DNA of 64,000 nucleotides from a bacterium (GTDB lineage: Bacteria > Chloroflexota > Chloroflexia > Chloroflexales > Kallotenuaceae), in NCBI GenBank assembly GCA_016781525.1, contig JADDQE010000263.1, forward strand, positions 1 through 64,000. The letters run 5' to 3'. The position numbers and the translations under genes were made by a program. Numbering within the stretch: position 1 is the stretch's first letter; the number at the start of each line of letters is the position of its first letter. Under the pieces are notes generated by a model, which was not told the DNA's origin, searched no databases, and saw nothing but the letters and a program-made list of their open reading frames with translations. Positions 1 to 9,240 of the stretch are shown here, piece by piece.

Positions 1-142
1 CCGTTGTAGCGTCCATAATGAGAGCCGTGATCGGAAGCGGCTCCTGACATACTGTCTGCTGCGATGTCCAAGCGCGAATATAGCGCATGTACGCCGCGTT
101 GTACTTCTTGTGTCAGCTAACTCATCGATGGAGATCACCTTA

Positions 143-406
143 ATGGCAGACGAATACACCGTAAGAACGCGGACCAGCTATATTGATAACGTAACGTCGG
201 CCTTCCTCATGGCGCTGTTCGACGGCTTACTCTTCTTCACATCATTTTTTGTCTTGTGGATCAACGAGGGCCGTACCAATCCGGCAACGGTTGCCCGCAT
301 GAGCATCGCGATATCGTCCAGCTCGGTTGACGCTTCGGTCGAAGGCAAGTTAGTCGCGGCGACAGGGAAGCTCACCAGCATGGAGCAGCTTGGTGACGGA
401 CGCTGA
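143..406 (+). pseudogene. TMEM43-like membrane protein, N-terminal remnant
   Basis: The 87 codons start at an ATG with GGAG nine bases upstream. They contain one long hydrophobic segment (AFLMALFDGLLFFTSFFVLW) followed by NEGR and, 35 residues on, VEGKLVAATGKL. Hydrophobic stretch, NEGR and EGKLV..sG in this order are how TMEM43-family proteins begin. Family members run to about 300-400 residues with several more membrane segments, so this is only the first quarter. The frame closes at position 406 and I see no continuation in the other frames. The family call is an inference from these two short motifs; an independent small membrane protein is the alternative. Confidence 0.5.
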
Positions 407-491
407 TCGTAGCGGCGATTATTCTCGGCCGTCGTACCGGCAGGCCAGCCTTGACCACGACCACGGCCTAGTCTCAACTGCTCGAATCGGA

Positions 492-518
492 GGCGGAATC
501 GGCATCGCTGATTCCGCC
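492..518. terminator. Hairpin, possible terminator
   Basis: A 9-bp perfect stem (GGCGGAATC with GATTCCGCC) closes a 9-base loop; an extra A-T pair is possible at the base. It lies 86 bases past the truncated TMEM43-like gene in a gene-poor stretch (407-815). No good T-run follows, so termination is only probable. Apart from this hairpin I see nothing in 407-815. Confidence 0.4.
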
Positions 519-815
519 TTAGCTCTTAACGAAGTCAGCTCCCCCGTACGACTGCCCAATCACTCTGTTCCGCAAGCGTATGAGCCGTATGCGGGCCGCA
601 CGAATCGGTCGAAAGCTTACGGTACATTGGTGCGAGCGTGGTAGTGATGGGCGAGGGGCTGACCTGCGATCGCACGTGTGAGGTCTCTCTGCCCGAGGCC
701 GCAGTGACGGTTAGACCGGCTGTTGCATAAGGGTACAGACCAGCTTTATTTTCCGCGGTCTTCCACTCGCGTGGCGTACAGCCAAGGTATTTGTCAGAAA
801 GGATGCGTATCCTCC

Positions 816-1160
816 ATGCGTGGAATTATTATTGTCATTATAGTCGCGGCCCTTTGCGTCAGCTGCGGCACGGTCGCTTTAGGACTGCCCGGTGCTATCA
901 TCTTCGCGATTAACTCCCCGCTAATTCAAATCATCTTTGGTCCGACGGCACTGGAGCAGCTGCCTCCTGATAGTATGTGGCCGATTGCCATCGTCATAAC
1001 TCTGCTGTGGCCGATCGGGCTGATCATCGGCTACCTCGTGGCTTACCATGGCTTATCGCCGGCGTCGAGGAGCGGCCGGATCGGGCTCTGGGCTGGGGTC
1101 ATCCTGGGCTGGAACGCTATTCTGACGTTCGGTTGCTACTACCTCGGGCGAACGGGCTAG
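816..1160 (+). CDS. Small membrane protein, function unknown
   Basis: A 114-residue protein dominated by hydrophobic segments: residues 1-30 (MRGIIIVIIVAALCVSCGT onwards), about 52-72 (MWPIAIVITLLWPIGLIIGYL) and about 88-108 (IGLWAGVILGWNAILTFGCYY), so three membrane spans are likely. An in-frame start 93 bases upstream exists, but the ATG used here puts the hydrophobic segment at the N-terminus and has an AAAGGA-like sequence about a dozen bases ahead. I do not recognise the family. It stands alone between gene remnants, so the context gives no role. Confidence 0.5.
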   Translation: MRGIIIVIIVAALCVSCGTVALGLPGAIIFAINSPLIQIIFGPTALEQLPPDSMWPIAIVITLLWPIGLIIGYLVAYHGLSPASRSGRIGLWAGVILGWNAILTFGCYYLGRTG

Positions 1161-1280
1161 GGCCGCACACGGTGGCTCTTTCGCGTCCACTTGCCGCGGC
1201 CGTGACTGCTATGTGCGGCCGTGGATGTGCGCGCTGCCGGCCGGAGTACTGCTCAAGGGTGCGGGCGTTCGGCATGTTTT

Positions 1281-1439
1281 CTAGCATGTCGTAGCTATGA
1301 ATGTTCGATACGCCTCAATCGCTGCCTCGGCGCCTAACCTCGGGCTCGACAGTACGGGAACGCTCAAGTCCGAGCACAGCTGCGCGGCAGGTGCCATCGA
1401 TGCTTGAGCCAGCACGATCACATCGCCGAGCATTGCCGC
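1281..1439 (-). pseudogene. Asp/Glu/hydantoin racemase family, C-terminal remnant
   Basis: This frame encodes GDVIVLAQASMAPAAQL, then VPVLSSPRLGAEAAIEAYR and a stop. D-(V)IVLAQASMA followed by PVLSSP is the C-terminal third of Asp/Glu/hydantoin-racemase-type proteins. Members have about 220-240 residues and two catalytic cysteines; only about 50 residues are left here, without the N-terminal cysteine. Upstream the frame runs into sequence unlike the family, next to a kinase fragment on the same strand. I read it as the tail of a deleted gene. Confidence 0.5.
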
Positions 1440-1476
1440 CTTACCGCTGGGGTTGAAACCCCGCCACTTGAGGGGG

Positions 1477-1581
1477 TTATTTTTTGTCAAAGTCAACCAC
1501 CGCACAGCGCTCCCGCTGTCGTGCAAGCGAGTGATCGATGGTGTTTTTGCCTGCCGCGGTTGGACCAGTCAAGATCAGCAT
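1477..1581 (-). pseudogene. P-loop nucleotide kinase, N-terminal remnant
   Basis: From an ATG the frame reads MLILTGPTAAGKNTIDHSLA and about 14 more residues ending VVDFDKK before a stop. GPTAAGKNT is a Walker A loop at the usual place for small nucleoside/shikimate-type kinases or AAA-like ATPases, which normally have 160-200 residues. Only 34 remain. It abuts the racemase remnant on the same strand, which suggests that one deletion removed the body of this gene and the front of the next. Too short for the automatic ORF cut-offs often used, but the motif is clear. Confidence 0.45.
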
Positions 1582-1727
1582 GACGGTTTCTAAACTCAGA
1601 TTAAGGTAGATCAACGTCCCACAGAGCAGCTCTTCCAGCAATTGCTCTGGCTTGAAAACGACCTACAGCACCGCGACGCTTGCATTTGTAATGCTGGGCT
1701 AGCTTGGGGTTTTTTAAGCGTATTGCG

Positions 1728-2183
1728 CTAGGTCGTATGCTTAACGAGGCGTACGAGCTCCAGCCCATCGGGCAAGCGGGTACGTTGTGCAATGGAGTAG
1801 CCGTGCTTCTGATAGAGCGTGATCGCGGGAGCATTCCTAGCTGCGGTTGAAACGGTGTGCCTCCCTCCGGGCTCTGCCAACTGTTCGACGGCACGCAGGA
1901 GGGCGCTGGCGATACCACGGCGAAAGGCACGCGGATGGACAATCAGGCGTCCAATATCGACGAGCCCGGACGTGGCGTGAAATGACAGGACGCCGACGAG
2001 AGCCTGTGGCATCCAGTAACCGAGAAAGTGCTCGTCTTCATGTTGAATGTCCTCCGCAGTGACGCGGAGCGGCGGGAAATCCGGATATTCGATTAAGTCC
2101 CGCTCCACCGCATACGCGGCTTGTTGAAGGTGATAGATGTACTCGGCAATCGTGGCATCACGATGGTTGATGCTAGTTACCAT
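1728..2183 (-). CDS. GNAT family N-acetyltransferase
   Basis: The 151-residue protein has the GNAT core: substrate-side strand LVGVLSFHATSGLVDIGRLIVHP, then the acetyl-CoA loop RAFRRGIASALLRAVEQL (the Q/RxxGxG/A pattern) and the C-terminal TAARNAPAITLYQKHGYS, where the ALxxYxxxGF-type motif is conserved. Such enzymes move an acetyl group from acetyl-CoA to an amine; the substrate cannot be read from the sequence. Starts seven codons upstream are possible; none has a clear ribosome site, so the N-terminus is uncertain. It is a single gene and appears intact. Confidence 0.85.
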   Translation of the reverse strand: MVTSINHRDATIAEYIYHLQQAAYAVERDLIEYPDFPPLRVTAEDIQHEDEHFLGYWMPQALVGVLSFHATSGLVDIGRLIVHPRAFRRGIASALLRAVEQLAEPGGRHTVSTAARNAPAITLYQKHGYSIAQRTRLPDGLELVRLVKHTT

Positions 2184-2487
2184 AAAGCCCATACGGTGGA
2201 GCACGCGTCCGTCTCGTTGGCCGCTAGTCTAGCACAATCGGTACATGTGGTGCGAGGCGCTAGCTTGCGTGATGATGTCGCGGGGCAGCGCTCGACCTCC
2301 CAAGCGACCCGACTGAACGTACTTCCACCACGTCAATCCGCGACAGCTCGAGCGTCACGATGAATGCGGCTTTCAGTCATCGTGACTGAAGTTGCTGTTC
2401 CGGCTGCCTCATGCCCGGCCCTCTTGTGCCATACTTGTACAATCGATTGAGCAGAGCCGTTCCAGGCCGTCGACGAAGTATCTCTCT
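2184..2487. other. Gene-free stretch with one hairpin
   Basis: No convincing coding frame. An 8-bp stem (TTCAGTCA with TGACTGAA, loop TCG) lies at 2372-2390, about 100 bases past the end of the minus-strand phosphotransferase gene. It has no T-run on either side, so a role as terminator is only possible. Confidence 0.35.
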
Positions 2488-3675
2488 CTATCGAAAGGGG
2501 GGATAGTAGGGCATCGGTGGAGTGTCGGGCCATCGCGCTTGGAGCTTTTCCGCAAGGACCTGCGCCGTGGTACCGAGCGCTTCCATGTATCCATACTCGA
2601 CTGTGGCCTGCGCTAATAATTCAAAACGAACAATCGCACGTTGGCGTATCGTTGCAATGCCCCACTCCCCATCACTATTCCAAATGTCCCTGTAGAACTC
2701 AAAGCTGTACAGCGCCCAAAAAGCGCACGCCTTGACCACTTCTTGAAAGAACAAGCTGTCGTCCTCTGCCGCAGGGCAGCCCTTGACTAGCTCAGCTCGA
2801 TAAACGTGCTCGAGGCACCGAATCAAGTCTGCGGGCAGCCGATTGACGCACCAACAGGTCGGGAAATTGCTGCGGGCACGCGCGCCGTCGTTGAGGGCAC
2901 TGCGGAAACATCCCCATTCGAAGTCAAGGAAGCGCACCCATCCATCGTTTACAAGGCAATTATCCGGGCACGTATCACTTTGCGAAAACGCCATGAAAGG
3001 ACCAGGCTCGGCCGCGAAGGCCGTCGCCAACATGATGTCTTTGTCGCATCCAGGGGCTGGAGTGACGCCGGTCATGGTACACAGCTGCGTAAAATGGCCC
3101 ATCAAAAGATCATACTCTCTGCTGAATACTGGCTCGGCTACCGGATCAAGCGGCCCCAGCTTGGAGCGGATCTGCTTATACCTCTCGTGGTGCCCATACG
3201 TCACCGCATTGAGGCGTCCGAGCGAGCGAAAATATGCTTCCAGGGTCCTTTCGGCCTCGTTACGATCCGTTCCAAGCAACGCCTCCACCACGCTTTCGCC
3301 CGAGCCTAGGTCCTCCATGACGACGAGTCCAGCTTGTCGGTCGCCACCCAGAAAGCGTGGCCCAAGTGTCGGATCAAGGTCGAGCAGGGTCAGAAACTCC
3401 AAGCTTGCCCACTCATTGTATAGCTGAAGCGACGGCCCGCTCGGGGCATCGGGAGCATAGGTTTCGCCGGGCTCAAGTGCAGCCGACTTGAGTATGACGG
3501 ACGAAGGCGCATCCGCCGGGCCATCCACCACGGCGCAGCGGACGATATGCGATCGTCCACTTCCACCAGCCGGGCCTTCGCCGGGAACCAGGTGAATCCG
3601 CCGCCCGAAGGTTCGGGCGAGTACCTGCTCTGCGATCGGGACTATACCGGTGGGAAAACTTGCCTGGTTGGTCAT
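2488..3675 (-). CDS. Aminoglycoside/choline phosphotransferase-like (APH fold) protein
   Basis: A 395-residue protein; the chosen ATG has GGAGGA eight bases upstream, while the longer frame has no such site. The pattern follows the APH/choline-kinase fold: substrate and nucleotide lobe with VILKSA and LVVMEDLGSGE (hinge), catalytic loop FSQSDTCPDNCLV and metal loop VRFLDFEWGCF. The Asp and Asn of the Brenner motif (HxDxxxxN) are kept but the His position is not, reading QSD. The family phosphorylates small hydroxylated molecules; substrate unknown. Next upstream on the same strand is the PIG-L deacetylase, 209 bases away. Not evidence of antibiotic resistance by itself. Confidence 0.75.
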   Translation of the reverse strand: MTNQASFPTGIVPIAEQVLARTFGRRIHLVPGEGPAGGSGRSHIVRCAVVDGPADAPSSVILKSAALEPGETYAPDAPSGPSLQLYNEWASLEFLTLLDLDPTLGPRFLGGDRQAGLVVMEDLGSGESVVEALLGTDRNEAERTLEAYFRSLGRLNAVTYGHHERYKQIRSKLGPLDPVAEPVFSREYDLLMGHFTQLCTMTGVTPAPGCDKDIMLATAFAAEPGPFMAFSQSDTCPDNCLVNDGWVRFLDFEWGCFRSALNDGARARSNFPTCWCVNRLPADLIRCLEHVYRAELVKGCPAAEDDSLFFQEVVKACAFWALYSFEFYRDIWNSDGEWGIATIRQRAIVRFELLAQATVEYGYMEALGTTAQVLAEKLQARWPDTPPMPYYPPFR

Positions 3676-3884
3676 CCTTGAATACTCCTCCCGACGACAG
3701 GGACCGCGGCGACGGCTCCTGCCGTTGGTTATGGAACGGCACGCAATGCTTGACGAAAGCATTCGGCGTTCGGCAGTGGATTAGGAAGCGGTACATGTAG
3801 GCGGGGCTGACATTCAATAGGCAGCTTATCCGAGCTGCCCACTCTGCCCATGACCGTTCATACTCGCCTGCGTTAGGGGAGCCG

Positions 3885-4661
3885 CTAGGCCGCCTCCGAG
3901 TTTGCCTCCGGCTTGGACTGTTGCGCCGGGTTATGGAGCCGAACGTAGGCAAAGGCCTCGGCGAAATCGCACTCGATGCCGTGCTCACGCGCTTTCTCGG
4001 CCGTCTTGCGAGACCACTCACGGATCATCTCCTCCGGCTTCCAATCCGCCATCTGGCTTGCGTGCGCCATCAGGGCTTGGCACTGGCGGCGAATATCATC
4101 TTCTGTTACGGGGACGAAAATCGTAGGCGTCACCGGGTGCGATAGGTAGACCTCGCTCACGTCATGCGGCTCGAGCCCTTCTTCGAGTAGCTCGAGTGCG
4201 GAAAGACGCGTATTTGCGGTAGGCATGATGGCAGCAAGCGTCGCATCGGCGACCGCACGGTGGTCGGGATGGTTGATGTAGGTTGGGCTGTAGCGAAAGA
4301 GCGGGTCGCCACAGATGACGACATCGGGCCTGACCTGTCGAATGACACGTGCGATTGCAAAGCGTAGCTCAAGCGTTGGCTCGACTCGGCCGTCGGGATA
4401 GCCTAAAAAGGTTACATCCTGCGCACCGAGGACGCGGGCCGCATTTAGCTGCTCCTCTCGCCGGATTGCGGCGAGCTGCGCAGGCGTTTGCTCGGGTTCG
4501 CGGCTGCCACCCGTACCGTCAGTGATGAGTAGAAAGTGAATATAAGCACCAGTGCGCGCCCAGCGCGCCATAGTGCCACCGGCCATAAACTCGGCGTCAT
4601 CGGGATGCGGCGCCACGATCAGTACGCGCTGGGGGTTGGGATTCGGTTGCATGTCCGTCAT
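3885..4661 (-). CDS. PIG-L family deacetylase
   Basis: The 258-residue protein has the zinc motif APHPDDAEF near residues 17-25, GTGGSREPEQTPAQLAAIRR, where REEQLNAARVLG follows, and the late NHPDHRAV motif, all typical of PIG-L/LmbE enzymes such as BshB, MshB and GlcNAc-PI deacetylase. These remove the acetyl group from N-acetylglucosaminyl groups in the cytoplasm. A GAGGAG site lies four bases before the first ATG. The real substrate is open: a bacillithiol or mycothiol partner enzyme is not in the window, so many Chloroflexota paralogues of unknown substrate remain possible. Confidence 0.9.
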   Translation of the reverse strand: MTDMQPNPNPQRVLIVAPHPDDAEFMAGGTMARWARTGAYIHFLLITDGTGGSREPEQTPAQLAAIRREEQLNAARVLGAQDVTFLGYPDGRVEPTLELRFAIARVIRQVRPDVVICGDPLFRYSPTYINHPDHRAVADATLAAIMPTANTRLSALELLEEGLEPHDVSEVYLSHPVTPTIFVPVTEDDIRRQCQALMAHASQMADWKPEEMIREWSRKTAEKAREHGIECDFAEAFAYVRLHNPAQQSKPEANSEAA

Positions 4662-4696
4662 ACTACTCCTCGAGAATACGCTGCTTAAGCTCGCCT

Positions 4697-5503
4697 TTAT
4701 GCCTCCGCAATCGCGTGGCGCCAGGCGAGCAGTAGTGCTGATAAGTCGTCGTAAATCGCGCCCGGAGCCTGCTGGCCTGTCTCGGCCTCGGCTCGATCCG
4801 AAACCCCTGTCAAGACCATCGCGGTTTGCAGCCCGGCGTTTGCACCGCCGAGAATATCCGTGTCGTACCGATCTCCGACCATCAAGGTTGTCGCTGCCTC
4901 TGCTTGGAGCAGTGCAAGCGCAGCCTGGAACATCGCGGGCGCGGGTTTGCCGATAATCGTTGATTCTCGATCGGTCGCCGCTGACAACGCCGCAAGGATC
5001 GAGCCCGCACCCGGCACAATCCCATCCTCTGCGGGATAGGTTCGGTCCGGGTTTGTCCCGATAAAGGTAGCACCGGACCGAATGGCAAGGCAGGCGGCTC
5101 GTAGCTTTGCATACGTTAGCTCGAAGTCAATGCCGACGACCACAAACTCGGGCGCGTCTTGGTCCGGAAGGAAGTATCCATCGTCATAGAGTTGCTCAAG
5201 CAAGCCCTCCATGCCAATGGCATGTACGCGTGTGCCGGAAGGCGCGATGGACCGGAGGTACAGATTTGTGGCCATCGCCGAGGTGACGATGTGATCGGCC
5301 GGGATGGCCAAGCCCATGCGCTGAAGCTTGTCGGCTACCTGTGTGGGCGTTCGACCCGCATTGTTGGTAATGCATGCATACACGATGCCATGCTGTTCTA
5401 AAAATCCGAGCAGCTCGTTGACCGCCGGTAACGGCTGTTCACCCCTATAGATCACGCCGTCCATATCAAAAAGTACCGCGGATATTGTTCGAAGATCGAG
5501 CAT
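4697..5503 (-). CDS. HAD-IIA family sugar/nucleotide phosphatase (NagD/AraL-like)
   Basis: 268 residues beginning MLDLRTISAVLFDMDGVIYRG. DMDGV is the nucleophile motif I; CITNNAGRTP is motif II with the TNN typical of subclass IIA; IIGKPAPAMF carries the lysine and MVGDRYDTDILGGANAGLQT the acidic motif, where the long cap in between is the IIA cap. GGAG lies six bases before this ATG; a longer frame upstream has no site and no homology. NagD/AraL-type enzymes dephosphorylate nucleotides or sugar phosphates. It follows argS on the same strand after 88 bases. Confidence 0.9.
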   Translation of the reverse strand: MLDLRTISAVLFDMDGVIYRGEQPLPAVNELLGFLEQHGIVYACITNNAGRTPTQVADKLQRMGLAIPADHIVTSAMATNLYLRSIAPSGTRVHAIGMEGLLEQLYDDGYFLPDQDAPEFVVVGIDFELTYAKLRAACLAIRSGATFIGTNPDRTYPAEDGIVPGAGSILAALSAATDRESTIIGKPAPAMFQAALALLQAEAATTLMVGDRYDTDILGGANAGLQTAMVLTGVSDRAEAETGQQAPGAIYDDLSALLLAWRHAIAEA

Positions 5504-5591
5504 GAAATCTCCATAAGCGCACTGGAACTCTCGATTGCGCTGCGCTCGTAACCAGGGTGTGCGGCCCTCATAGTTGCGGGGCCCGCTGCCC

Positions 5592-7364
5592 TTACATGCG
5601 CTCGGGCGCACCAATTCCGAGTAGTGCCAATCCGTTCGCTAATGCCTGCGCCGTCGCCGCGACCAGCTGGAGCCGCGCAGCCCGTAGCTCGGGTGTTGCC
5701 GCCTTGAGCACACTCAAGTCACGGTAGAAGCGGGCGAACTCACGTGCAGTGGTGTAGAGCCAATCCGCTATGACGTAGGGCGCGTAATTGCCGCCCGCGC
5801 GGCGTACCGCTTCGGGGAAGCGAGCAAGCTGCTTCAGCACTGCCAGCTCCTGTTCGGCCTCCAGCAGCTGGGCATCACAGGTCGCGGGTAACGTTCCAGC
5901 CTCGCGCAAGATCGAACGGCAGCGCGCGTGCGTGTACTGCAGGTAGGGCGCGCTGTTGCCTTCAAACGAGAGCATGCGCTCCCAGTCGAGGGTGATGTTG
6001 CGCTTGGGATCCTGATACAGATCGTTATAGATCACCGCGCCTACACCGACCTGCTCTGCAATCTCGGCGACCTGCTCAGGAGTAAGATCCGTTTTCCCCT
6101 CGCTGAGCTTTTGCTCAATAATGGACTTCGCACGCGCCACTGCGTCGTCGAGTAGCGCTTCAAGATAAACCATATTGCCTTTGCGCGTGGACAACGCTTC
6201 GCCGTTTGGGCCAAAGATCGTGCCAAACGGGACATGGACAAGCTCAATGTCCCGCGCATAGCCGAGCGCCTTGGTGAGCGCAAAGACCTGCCGAAAATGG
6301 AGCTCCTGCCGCTGATCGACGGCGTAGACAATTTTGGCGGGATGATAGGTTTGCTCGCGATATATGATCGTAGCAATATCGCGCGTAAGATAGAGGGTCG
6401 CGCCGTCCGAGCGCTGGACGAGGAATGTGGGCAGCTCTTTACCGTTGCGGTCAGGGAGTCCCTTGACAACCAGTGCTCCGCCCGCCTCACGTTCCGCCAA
6501 GCCGGCTTCTTCGACTTGACCAAGCACACTTGGCAGCATGTCCGCATAAAAGCTTTCGCCGTGCTGTGTGTCGAAGCGCACAGCTAGCCGGTCGTAGTTG
6601 CGCTGATTAGCCTGAAGCGTCGCCTGCACCATCCACTGCCAGAGCTCGCGTGCGGTCGGGTCGTTCTGTTCGAGCTTGAGCGACCAGGCTCGCGCAGTGT
6701 CGTCGGCACCAGCGGCATCGGCGTCGAAGTCGTCCGCATTGATGCTGCCGAGCAGACGATTATAGCGGCTGTAGATTTCCTCCAGCTTGGCTAGAATGCT
6801 TTCGCCCTCGCCCTCCGGCCGGCCAAACTTTTCGATTGCGGCTAGGAGCGTGCCAAACTGTTTGCCATAATCACCTAAATGGTTGTCGGAGATGGTCTCG
6901 TAACCAAGAAAGGAGAGGATGTTGTTCAAGGATTGTCCGATGATCGTTGACCGTATATGCCCAACATGCATGCGCCGTGCGATATTCGGTGACGAATACT
7001 CGACCACGACTTTCTGACCTTGGCCAAGATCATCGCCGCCGAAGTGCTGGCCCTGTTGACCGACCTCGGCTAATACATTCTGCGCCAGCTGTCTCCGGTT
7101 GACCGTAAAGTTAAGGAACGGCCCGGCAGCCTCCACGCCACCGATCAGGCTGTCACGGGAGATTTTGATTGCCGATGCGAGCTGCTGCGCAAGCTGAGCG
7201 GGCGCCATATTGCTTGCCTTGGCCGCTCTAAAGCAGGGAAAGGCCAGGTCTGCTGGAACATTAGCCTTTGGCTCGGCAAGCTCGATGAGATCGGGCGGCA
7301 CCCGGCCCGTGGTATTGATTGCGCTTCGTATTTCGTCCGCAAAGCGGTCGAGTACATATTTCAT
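5592..7364 (-). CDS. argS: Arginyl-tRNA synthetase
   Basis: 590 residues, the usual length. It charges tRNA-Arg with arginine using ATP. Visible are the N-terminal additional domain, VEYSSPNIARRMHVGHIRST with the HIGH-type HVGH at residues 133-136, the class Ia core with LYLTRDIATI and YAVDQRQELHF, the KMSK-equivalent ALSTRKGN and a C-terminal helical anticodon domain. The final residues GIGAPERM match the family end. GGGAG lies eight bases before the ATG. A TACAAT -10-like box sits at 7398-7403 on the minus strand, but I find no good -35 and no T-box leader. Confidence 0.98.
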   Translation of the reverse strand: MKYVLDRFADEIRSAINTTGRVPPDLIELAEPKANVPADLAFPCFRAAKASNMAPAQLAQQLASAIKISRDSLIGGVEAAGPFLNFTVNRRQLAQNVLAEVGQQGQHFGGDDLGQGQKVVVEYSSPNIARRMHVGHIRSTIIGQSLNNILSFLGYETISDNHLGDYGKQFGTLLAAIEKFGRPEGEGESILAKLEEIYSRYNRLLGSINADDFDADAAGADDTARAWSLKLEQNDPTARELWQWMVQATLQANQRNYDRLAVRFDTQHGESFYADMLPSVLGQVEEAGLAEREAGGALVVKGLPDRNGKELPTFLVQRSDGATLYLTRDIATIIYREQTYHPAKIVYAVDQRQELHFRQVFALTKALGYARDIELVHVPFGTIFGPNGEALSTRKGNMVYLEALLDDAVARAKSIIEQKLSEGKTDLTPEQVAEIAEQVGVGAVIYNDLYQDPKRNITLDWERMLSFEGNSAPYLQYTHARCRSILREAGTLPATCDAQLLEAEQELAVLKQLARFPEAVRRAGGNYAPYVIADWLYTTAREFARFYRDLSVLKAATPELRAARLQLVAATAQALANGLALLGIGAPERM

Positions 7365-7692
7365 TCTTGGCTCCCATTGGCATAATTAGTTGTCTCGATT
7401 GTACCACTGCGGAGGTCATGGCCGGCGCGGCTACAAGTGTTTGGGCTCACACGATGCGGGCTGGGCTGCGTCACGAGGAGTGCGGCCTATTGCGCGGTTC
7501 CGGGCTTTTCGTTTGAAGCAGATTTGCACTTGTACCACACACTTTTCACACATTTTCCGCATACGCTCCTTACATCCGTTGCCCATACTACTGCCATCCA
7601 GATGTTGTGGTGCAGAGCAAGGGACTCGGTACAGGCACCCCTGCCAGTGTACCGAGGACCTATGCCGCCAGTATGAGCTCGAGGAGTAAACC
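7365..7692. other. Divergent intergenic region with a leader hairpin
   Basis: This lies between argS (minus) and a membrane-protein gene (plus). At 7625-7656 an 8-bp stem (CTCGGTAC with GTACCGAG) encloses a second stem (GGCA with TGCC). It sits 36 bases before the plus-strand start, so it would be part of that messenger's leader. No T-run follows, so it is not an intrinsic terminator. Confidence 0.4.
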
Positions 7693-8470
7693 ATGGACGA
7701 GTGGTACACACACCAGGACTTTCCCGCTCAGCTAGCGGAACATGATGTGACCAGCTGGCAGCAAGCCCGGCGGCGGCAGTACATCGGGATGCTGCTCATC
7801 GTCGTCGGAAGTGTCTTGCTCTGCCTACATGTGAGCGGGCAAGTTGGTGCCTTACCTTCACCCGGTGCGTGGGCGGTCGGGGTAGCGGCAGAGCTGAAGC
7901 ACTTCAACGAAGACCACCTCGCGCTATCGGTCTCGGTGACCGCGTGTGGTATGCTGGTGACTACTCTATTGGGCGGGCACGATAGTACCATGATGAGCAG
8001 TGAAGTAGGGACACTTGATGAGGCGCCACGGGCCGCTGCGCCCGTGCACGCATTTGAACGGTCCGCGTGGTGGCAAGTATCCCTGAACGTCGTATATGTG
8101 CTGGTAGCTGGGCCGCGCGGGCTGGTCTTTCTGCTCTTGCTCTTGATTGGGCTAGCGCTGGATCTGCCGCGCTTGGCGATACGCATGCTACTGGCGGCCT
8201 GCTTCGGTTTGCTGATTACCGCGGCGCGCGGTTCTCTGGGTGTTGCGGTTCGGGCTGCGCTTCCTGTGGGTCGGCGTGATCGTGATCCTCGTCTGGGTCG
8301 TCCAAACCTTGTGGCGGCTGGTCACCTCGCTCGTAACAGCCGTGGTGCGGGTGGTTGCGGCGGTGTTTGTCGACATTATCCATCCACACGGCGCGTGGCA
8401 GCGTGCAGTTCGCAGCATGCGCGATACACGTGAAAGGGCGTCAACACGACGCCCTGGGAACGCCGAGAGA
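7693..8470 (+). pseudogene. Membrane protein gene split by a frameshift
   Basis: The first frame (from ATG 7693, GAGGAG seven bases ahead) encodes a cytoplasmic start, membrane segments IGMLLIVVGSVLLCLHV and VYVLVAGPRGLVFLLLLLIG, then MLLAACFGLLITA, and loses membrane character after about 8230. From there frame two continues with LRFGLRFLWVGVIVILVWVV and VTAVVRVVAAVFVDIIHP. The hydrophobic pattern passes from one frame to the other between about 8205 and 8250, the sign of a single-base indel or sequencing error. The end is uncertain; 8470 marks where the second frame stops looking like a protein. Family not recognised. Confidence 0.5.
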
Positions 8471-8659
8471 GTCTGGGCTATCGCGGGCCCCATGCGAGGA
8501 CCGGGCGATAGCTTCCTCGACGCATGCGGAGCGGGCTTGAAACGGGTCAGGTGCCAGGTTGTGCCGGAACGTTGGATCTTCGTCCCTGCGATCTGGTGGC
8601 GCCTGGCGCTGTGGGAGCGCCGCCACACGCGGTGGTGGCTGAACATCGAGCTGCCGCCA

Positions 8660-8826
8660 CTGGGATCGCCAGGTTTTACGCCCCAGCCAATGCCGCCGAG
8701 CAGGGGGTGTGCAGCCTCCCAACTGGCAACGTACTGTCCGGGTAGCGCAAAATAGAGCGGAACGGCGAGTGCGGCGGCGGCAAGTACTCCACCACTGAGA
8801 CCCGAGACGAAAATCCGGCTGTTCAT
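8660..8826 (-). pseudogene. N-terminal fragment of an exported or membrane protein
   Basis: From ATG at 8826, with a strong site (GAGGAGCAAC) just upstream, the frame reads MNSRIFVSGLSGGVLAAAAL and on to VPLYFALPGQYVASWEAAHP, one membrane or signal segment, then LLGGIGWG. After about 50 residues the composition becomes arginine- and serine-rich and looks non-coding, although the frame stays open to 8188. I read it as a gene front whose remainder has decayed; a functional short membrane peptide is the alternative. Confidence 0.35.
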
Positions 8827-9240
8827 GTTGCTCCTCGTGGCATATCAGGCGCCAGATACCCGGTGGCCACCAGCTCCCCCCGATCTCTAGCGCACTTGCC
8901 AGGTATTGACGCGAGGACCTAAGCAAGCTAAGGCACTGGATTCGGTAAGCTCAGTCGCTAGTCTACTTGTCGTTTGACAAAGGTGAAGACCCAGCGGTCC
9001 TCCCTTCATAACGCGTTAAGAGCACGTAAATGTAGGTTGGGAAGGCTACCTACTGTCTCGCGAGCTGACGCGCGGTGCGAACGGCTGTCACGGTTTTCGC
9101 GGCGACACCGATGGGGCGTAGCCGCTGCTAGTCGTCGGACACGCAACAAACAGTGTACGCGGGGACCAGGAGGCGGCGCGCGCTGGCTGCTGTGAAGCAC
9201 AAACCTGGGTTCGTCTTAGAGATAGCGCTCGAGCACACGG
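8827..9240. other. Gene-free stretch
   Basis: No convincing reading frame, RNA gene, repeat or promoter seen on either strand. Confidence 0.4.

Noticed and set aside
1449-1462. GGGGTT-ga-AACCCC palindrome, resembling the end of some CRISPR repeats
   Set aside because: Single copy; no repeats or spacers follow.
7365-7692. T-box leader for argS
   Set aside because: No T-box sequence or specifier stem upstream of argS; the hairpin present belongs to the opposite strand.
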